Part shown: piece by piece, positions 6,135-7,756 of the stretch
Layout: each line of letters begins with the position of its first letter
Numbering within the stretch: the stretch's first letter is position 1
Assembly: GCA_016193065.1 (NCBI GenBank)
Contig: JACPSX010000026.1
Span: 1-7,756, forward strand
DNA: 7,756 bases
Source: Candidatus Tectimicrobiota bacterium
Lineage (GTDB): Bacteria > JACPSX01
Direction: 5' to 3'
Position numbers and translations under genes: made by a program
Notes under the pieces: model-generated
What the model was told of the DNA's origin: nothing
Database searches by the model: none
Seen by the model: the letters and a program-made list of their open reading frames with translations, nothing else

Positions 6135-6274
6135 CCGGCTTCGATTTCTGCGTGTCTGGGCACAGGCTGCTTCTGGCCGGTTTTGGGATTGAAGTAGATA
6201 TCGTGGCGGGAGCCGGACCGGAGGAGTCCGCAGCCGTCCCGGACCAGATGACGAATGAACTCCCTCCGTTTCAT
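6122..6274 (-). CDS. hicA: HicA-family toxin (mRNA interferase), C-terminus altered
   Basis: The 50-residue product matches HicA: KRREFIRHLVRDGC at the start, LLRSGSRHDIYFNPKTG in the middle with the catalytic-type His24, and VPRHAEI near the end. HicA toxins have a small double-stranded-RNA-binding-like fold, cleave mRNA, and are neutralised by HicB. Family members usually run to about 58-80 residues and finish with a helix of the type LARKI-x-x-x-L. Here that helix is missing: after AEI the protein reads EAGRRT and stops, because the sequence passes into the methyltransferase remnant. The loss of the last helix could reduce activity. The ATG at 6274 overlaps the hicB stop as ATGA, so the two are translationally coupled. 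The gene is short and easily missed by a length cutoff. Confidence 0.85.
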   Translation of the reverse strand: MKRREFIRHLVRDGCGLLRSGSRHDIYFNPKTGQKQPVPRHAEIEAGRRT

Positions 6275-6459
6275 ACCGCGATGGCTTTTTCGCGGTGGTC
6301 CTGGGGCACATCCTCCAGGATCATCATCCGGTATGCGTCTCGCAGATTCGTCTCGAGTTCCTTCAGGGTGCGACCTTGCGTCATGATCTCAGGATACTCC
6401 TTGAGTTTCCCGAGCCAGAACTTCTCCCCTTTCCAGTAGATCATCGTCATCTTGCTCAC
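6271..6459 (-). CDS. hicB: HicB-family antitoxin, short single-domain form
   Basis: The product has 62 residues from the GTG at 6459 and the HicB N-terminal fold: TMIYWKGEKFWLGKLKEYPE, then TQGRTLKELETNLRDAYRMM. The PE-x-x-TQG-x-T-x-x-E-x-x-x-NL-x-x-A pattern is the family signature of the partial RNase H-like domain that covers the HicA active site. No DNA-binding domain follows, so this is the short type that may need HicA, or another factor, for operator binding. I prefer GTG 6459 because GGAGG lies five bases upstream; ATG 6450 gives the protein three residues shorter with worse spacing, and ATG 6495 would add twelve unlikely residues. Order is antitoxin first, then toxin, with a four-base overlap. 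Confidence 0.88.
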   Translation of the reverse strand: MSKMTMIYWKGEKFWLGKLKEYPEIMTQGRTLKELETNLRDAYRMMILEDVPQDHREKAIAV

Positions 6460-6628
6460 GACAGCCTCCAGGGAACTTGGTTGAGTCCGGTACATCGATA
6501 CTTGAAGTGCGCCTGTCCTCCTTGTCGGCGACCGACGACCGAGGCTATGCAGACACAGATGTTTCGGCGAGCGCGGAGGAAGCGCAACCGGTCAAGCGGT
6601 TACCACGAGGGAGAGGCAGTGTCATGTG

Positions 6629-6970
6629 TCAGGCCCTCCTCCGTGTTTGTGCCTCCCGGATGATCCCCTCGCTGATCCAGCTCCGCATCAGGGCTTGGTA
6701 GCTCAAGCTCTTCCTGCGGGCCAGTTGTTTGGCCCGTGCGATCTGGCCCTCCTCCAGTCGAAGCGTCACCGGCTTCTTCCGACTCCGCTGCAAGGTGATG
6801 CGCCGGGCTCTGGGGGATACTTCAATCTCCACTGGTTCAAGCTGGTCCCAGATGTCCGCGAGGCTGTGCGTGGACCAGAAGTGCGCTTCCTCGGCCTCAT
6901 TTTTAAAGCGGGGGACCTCATCCAGCGACTTGAGATATCGCATGCGCCTCGGCGTCTTACTTTCTGGCAT
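6629..6970 (-). CDS. brnA: CopG/BrnA-type antitoxin of a BrnT system
   Basis: The 113-residue product has two recognisable parts. Residues about 18-45 (VPRFKNEAEEAHFWSTHSLADIW) are the N-terminal signature of the CopG_antitoxin/BrnA group, which makes the main contact with the toxin. Residues 66-103 (KPVTLRLEEGQIARAKQLARRKSLSYQALMRSWISEGI) are a ribbon-helix-helix DNA-binding domain, in which the strand residues read the operator. Such antitoxins repress their own promoter as complexes with BrnT. ATG 6970 lies inside the end of brnT (14-base overlap) and has AGGAGAGG at good distance, so coupled translation is likely. The C-terminus (REAQTRRRA) is basic and probably unstructured. The symbol is given by partner and domain; CopG family antitoxin is the more cautious name. 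Confidence 0.85.
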   Translation of the reverse strand: MPESKTPRRMRYLKSLDEVPRFKNEAEEAHFWSTHSLADIWDQLEPVEIEVSPRARRITLQRSRKKPVTLRLEEGQIARAKQLARRKSLSYQALMRSWISEGIIREAQTRRRA

Positions 6971-7220
6971 AACTGCGCCTCTCCTTGAGAGTCATGTCTC
7001 GTGCGGTTATGGGTCGCACCACACCGCTTCCAAGATATCGGAAGTGTACCAGCAAGAATCTCCCGTCTTCCGTCGTCCCCGCCGCCTGATATCGGCCCTC
7101 CCGCGTCCGTCGGACCTTGGGCCTGCGCCGGAGGACCTGCTCAATCTCCCATTGCGCGACACCATGGGTCGCGATGTGATCAATGTTGTCGTCATCCCAG
7201 AGGAAAGATGCAACCCTCAC
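6957..7220 (-). CDS. brnT: BrnT-family toxin (RNase)
   Basis: The 87-residue product matches BrnT from end to end: FLWDDDNIDHIATHGVAQWEIEQVL at the N-terminus, a basic strand region (RRTREGRYQAAG), then FLLVHFRYLG, and the typical ending RPITARDMTLKERRSYAR. BrnT is a RelE-fold ribonuclease that stops growth under stress and is bound by the ribbon-helix-helix BrnA. The WD-x-x-N-x-x-H-x-x-x-HG pattern and ITARDM are the diagnostic elements. Length is normal. The start is GTG 7220 with no clear Shine-Dalgarno; a candidate promoter ends only a few bases upstream, so the message may be nearly leaderless. Toxin precedes antitoxin, the usual brnTA order. Confidence 0.9.
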   Translation of the reverse strand: MRVASFLWDDDNIDHIATHGVAQWEIEQVLRRRPKVRRTREGRYQAAGTTEDGRFLLVHFRYLGSGVVRPITARDMTLKERRSYARK

Positions 7221-7226
7221 GGAATG

Positions 7227-7255
7227 AGGCTAGCCAAATGTCAACCGTTTGTCAA
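7227..7255 (-). promoter_or_regulatory. Candidate brnTA promoter with tandem TTGACA
   Basis: On the minus strand a perfect -35 TTGACA (7255-7250) is followed after 17 bases by TAGCCT (7232-7227), a weak -10 (three of six). A second TTGACA (7244-7239) lies eleven bases downstream of the first. Initiation from the first would be at about 7220, at the brnT GTG itself. The repeats could also be half-sites for BrnA autoregulation. They overlap the 3' end of the 35-codon ORF. Confidence 0.4.
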
Positions 7256-7348
7256 TACGCACGAAGGCCGAGGTAGCCCTATCTTTTCGATCGGGATCAG
7301 GTAGTCTTTGACCTGTTTGTATAGGAGGCGACCCCGCGTTCCAAGCAT
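7241..7348 (-). CDS. Candidate 35-residue small protein or gene remnant
   Basis: Between mtgA and brnT a short frame begins at ATG 7348 with a strong Shine-Dalgarno (GGGAGAGA, about six bases spacing) and ends at the TGA at 7243-7241. The peptide is basic (MLGTRGRLLYKQVKDYLIP, then IEKIGLPRPSCVLTNG). The YKQVKDYL part looks like an amphipathic helix and loosely recalls the first helix of GntR-type regulators, but the frame stops before any domain is complete. It has no signal peptide or membrane segment. It is either a small gene or the 5' remnant of a longer gene cut when brnTA was acquired. Good start signals are the main support. Confidence 0.35.
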   Translation of the reverse strand: MLGTRGRLLYKQVKDYLIPIEKIGLPRPSCVLTNG

Positions 7349-7417
7349 GACTTCTCTCCCGACTGGGGCCGGTTGGGTGGGATGAGGATAGTGATGAAGG
7401 CCCGTAGCTTGCGGGGC

Positions 7418-7756
7418 TCACAGGTTCCGGAGGTAGGCGGGACCGCCGAGCTGGATCATCTGCTCCTCGATCCAGCGGGCGCGTTCTCGCACGTAGGCCG
7501 AGGGATTCCTGGCGTGAAGTCGGCGGGGGTTGGGCAGGACCGCGGCCAGGAGAGCAGCCTCCGCTCTCCCCAGGTCAGCGGGACGCTTGCCGAAGAAGGC
7601 CTGGGCGGCCGCAGCGACCCCGTAGATCCCGTCGCCGAACTCGGCGACATTCAGGTACACCTCGAGGATCCGCCTCTTCGGCCACAGGAGTTCCAGCAGC
7701 ACCGTGAAGTAGGCCTCCAGACCTTTCCGCAGGTAACTCCGCCCGGGCCAGAGGAA
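7418..7756 (-). CDS. mtgA: Monofunctional peptidoglycan glycosyltransferase, C-terminal part
   Basis: The frame is open at the right edge, so only the last 112 residues are in the window. They match MtgA, the single-domain GT51 glycosyltransferase that polymerises lipid II into glycan strands at the outer face of the inner membrane. Visible GT51 elements are [16 protein letters not shown], the [14 protein letters not shown] motif, [15 protein letters not shown], and [16 protein letters not shown]. The ending ([12 protein letters not shown] with YLRNL) is typical for MtgA and shows that no transpeptidase domain follows, so it is not a bifunctional PBP1. The N-terminal membrane anchor and catalytic first Glu lie outside the window. 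This is the only clear housekeeping gene here and marks the edge of the accessory block. No convincing terminator follows; a four-pair GC hairpin at 7400-7417 has no T-run. Confidence 0.95.
   Translation of the reverse strand, partial: FLWPGRSYLRKGLEAYFTVLLELLWPKRRILEVYLNVAEFGDGIYGVAAAAQAFFGKRPADLGRAEAALLAAVLPNPRRLHARNPSAYVRERARWIEEQMIQLGGPAYLRNL

Noticed and set aside
6586-6601. Inverted repeat AACCG-N6-CGGTT upstream of hicB as an operator
   Set aside because: Only five pairs in GC-rich sequence and more than 120 bases from the hicB start, with no promoter found between; too weak to annotate.
6477-7304. Plus-strand frames of 74 to 191 codons over hicB, brnA and brnT
   Set aside because: They are antisense shadows of genes with clear family signatures on the minus strand.
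7400-7417. Terminator after mtgA
   Set aside because: Only a four-pair GC stem adjacent to the stop codon, with no T-run on the minus strand.

Overview
The window looks like an accessory region, probably a defence and toxin-antitoxin island, in a GC-rich Gram-negative bacterium. At the right edge is the C-terminal part of mtgA, a peptidoglycan glycosyltransferase typical of Gram-negative bacteria. I cannot assign a genus; Proteobacteria or a GC-rich candidate phylum such as NC10 or Rokubacteria would fit. By eye, base composition is mosaic: the mtgA end, the nuclease gene and the small XRE regulator are very GC-rich, while the left-end genes and the large HEPN-type gene are more balanced. That fits assembly from several sources.

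Left block (1-3418, all minus strand, read right to left): a PD-(D/E)XK nuclease-like protein (2672-3418), whose C-terminal part (2502-2747) lies in another reading frame after a G5 run; a small four-cysteine zinc-ribbon-like protein coupled to it by an ATGA overlap (2200-2505); a winged-helix-like protein (1624-2166); a HEPN-like protein overlapping it by 38 bases in another frame (1269-1661); and an unrecognised protein running off the left end (1-1157). A small XRE-type HTH regulator (3524-3739) is divergent from this block, so the intergenic region around 3420-3523 is the natural control point. The block resembles a nuclease, adaptor and HEPN cassette and is the best candidate for an uncharacterised system, though two of its genes appear to be frameshifted.

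Middle block (3752-5720, minus): an AbiGi/DUF2971-like protein (5100-5720) is followed closely by a 436-residue protein with an RNDVVH motif of the HEPN RNase type (3752-5062). The pair looks like a two-gene operon and ends tail-to-tail with the XRE gene.

Right block (5952-7756, minus): two type II toxin-antitoxin modules sit side by side. The first is hicB-hicA, antitoxin first, with an ATGA overlap. hicA is short at its 3' end because it runs into the C-terminal remnant of a class I SAM methyltransferase. The second is brnT with a CopG/BrnA-type antitoxin, toxin first, with a 14-base overlap. A 35-codon ORF with a good Shine-Dalgarno lies between brnT and mtgA. I see no tRNA, rRNA, CRISPR array, transposase or integrase. 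No stretch over 300 bases lacks a gene; the longest gap (5721-5951) holds only two short hairpins.
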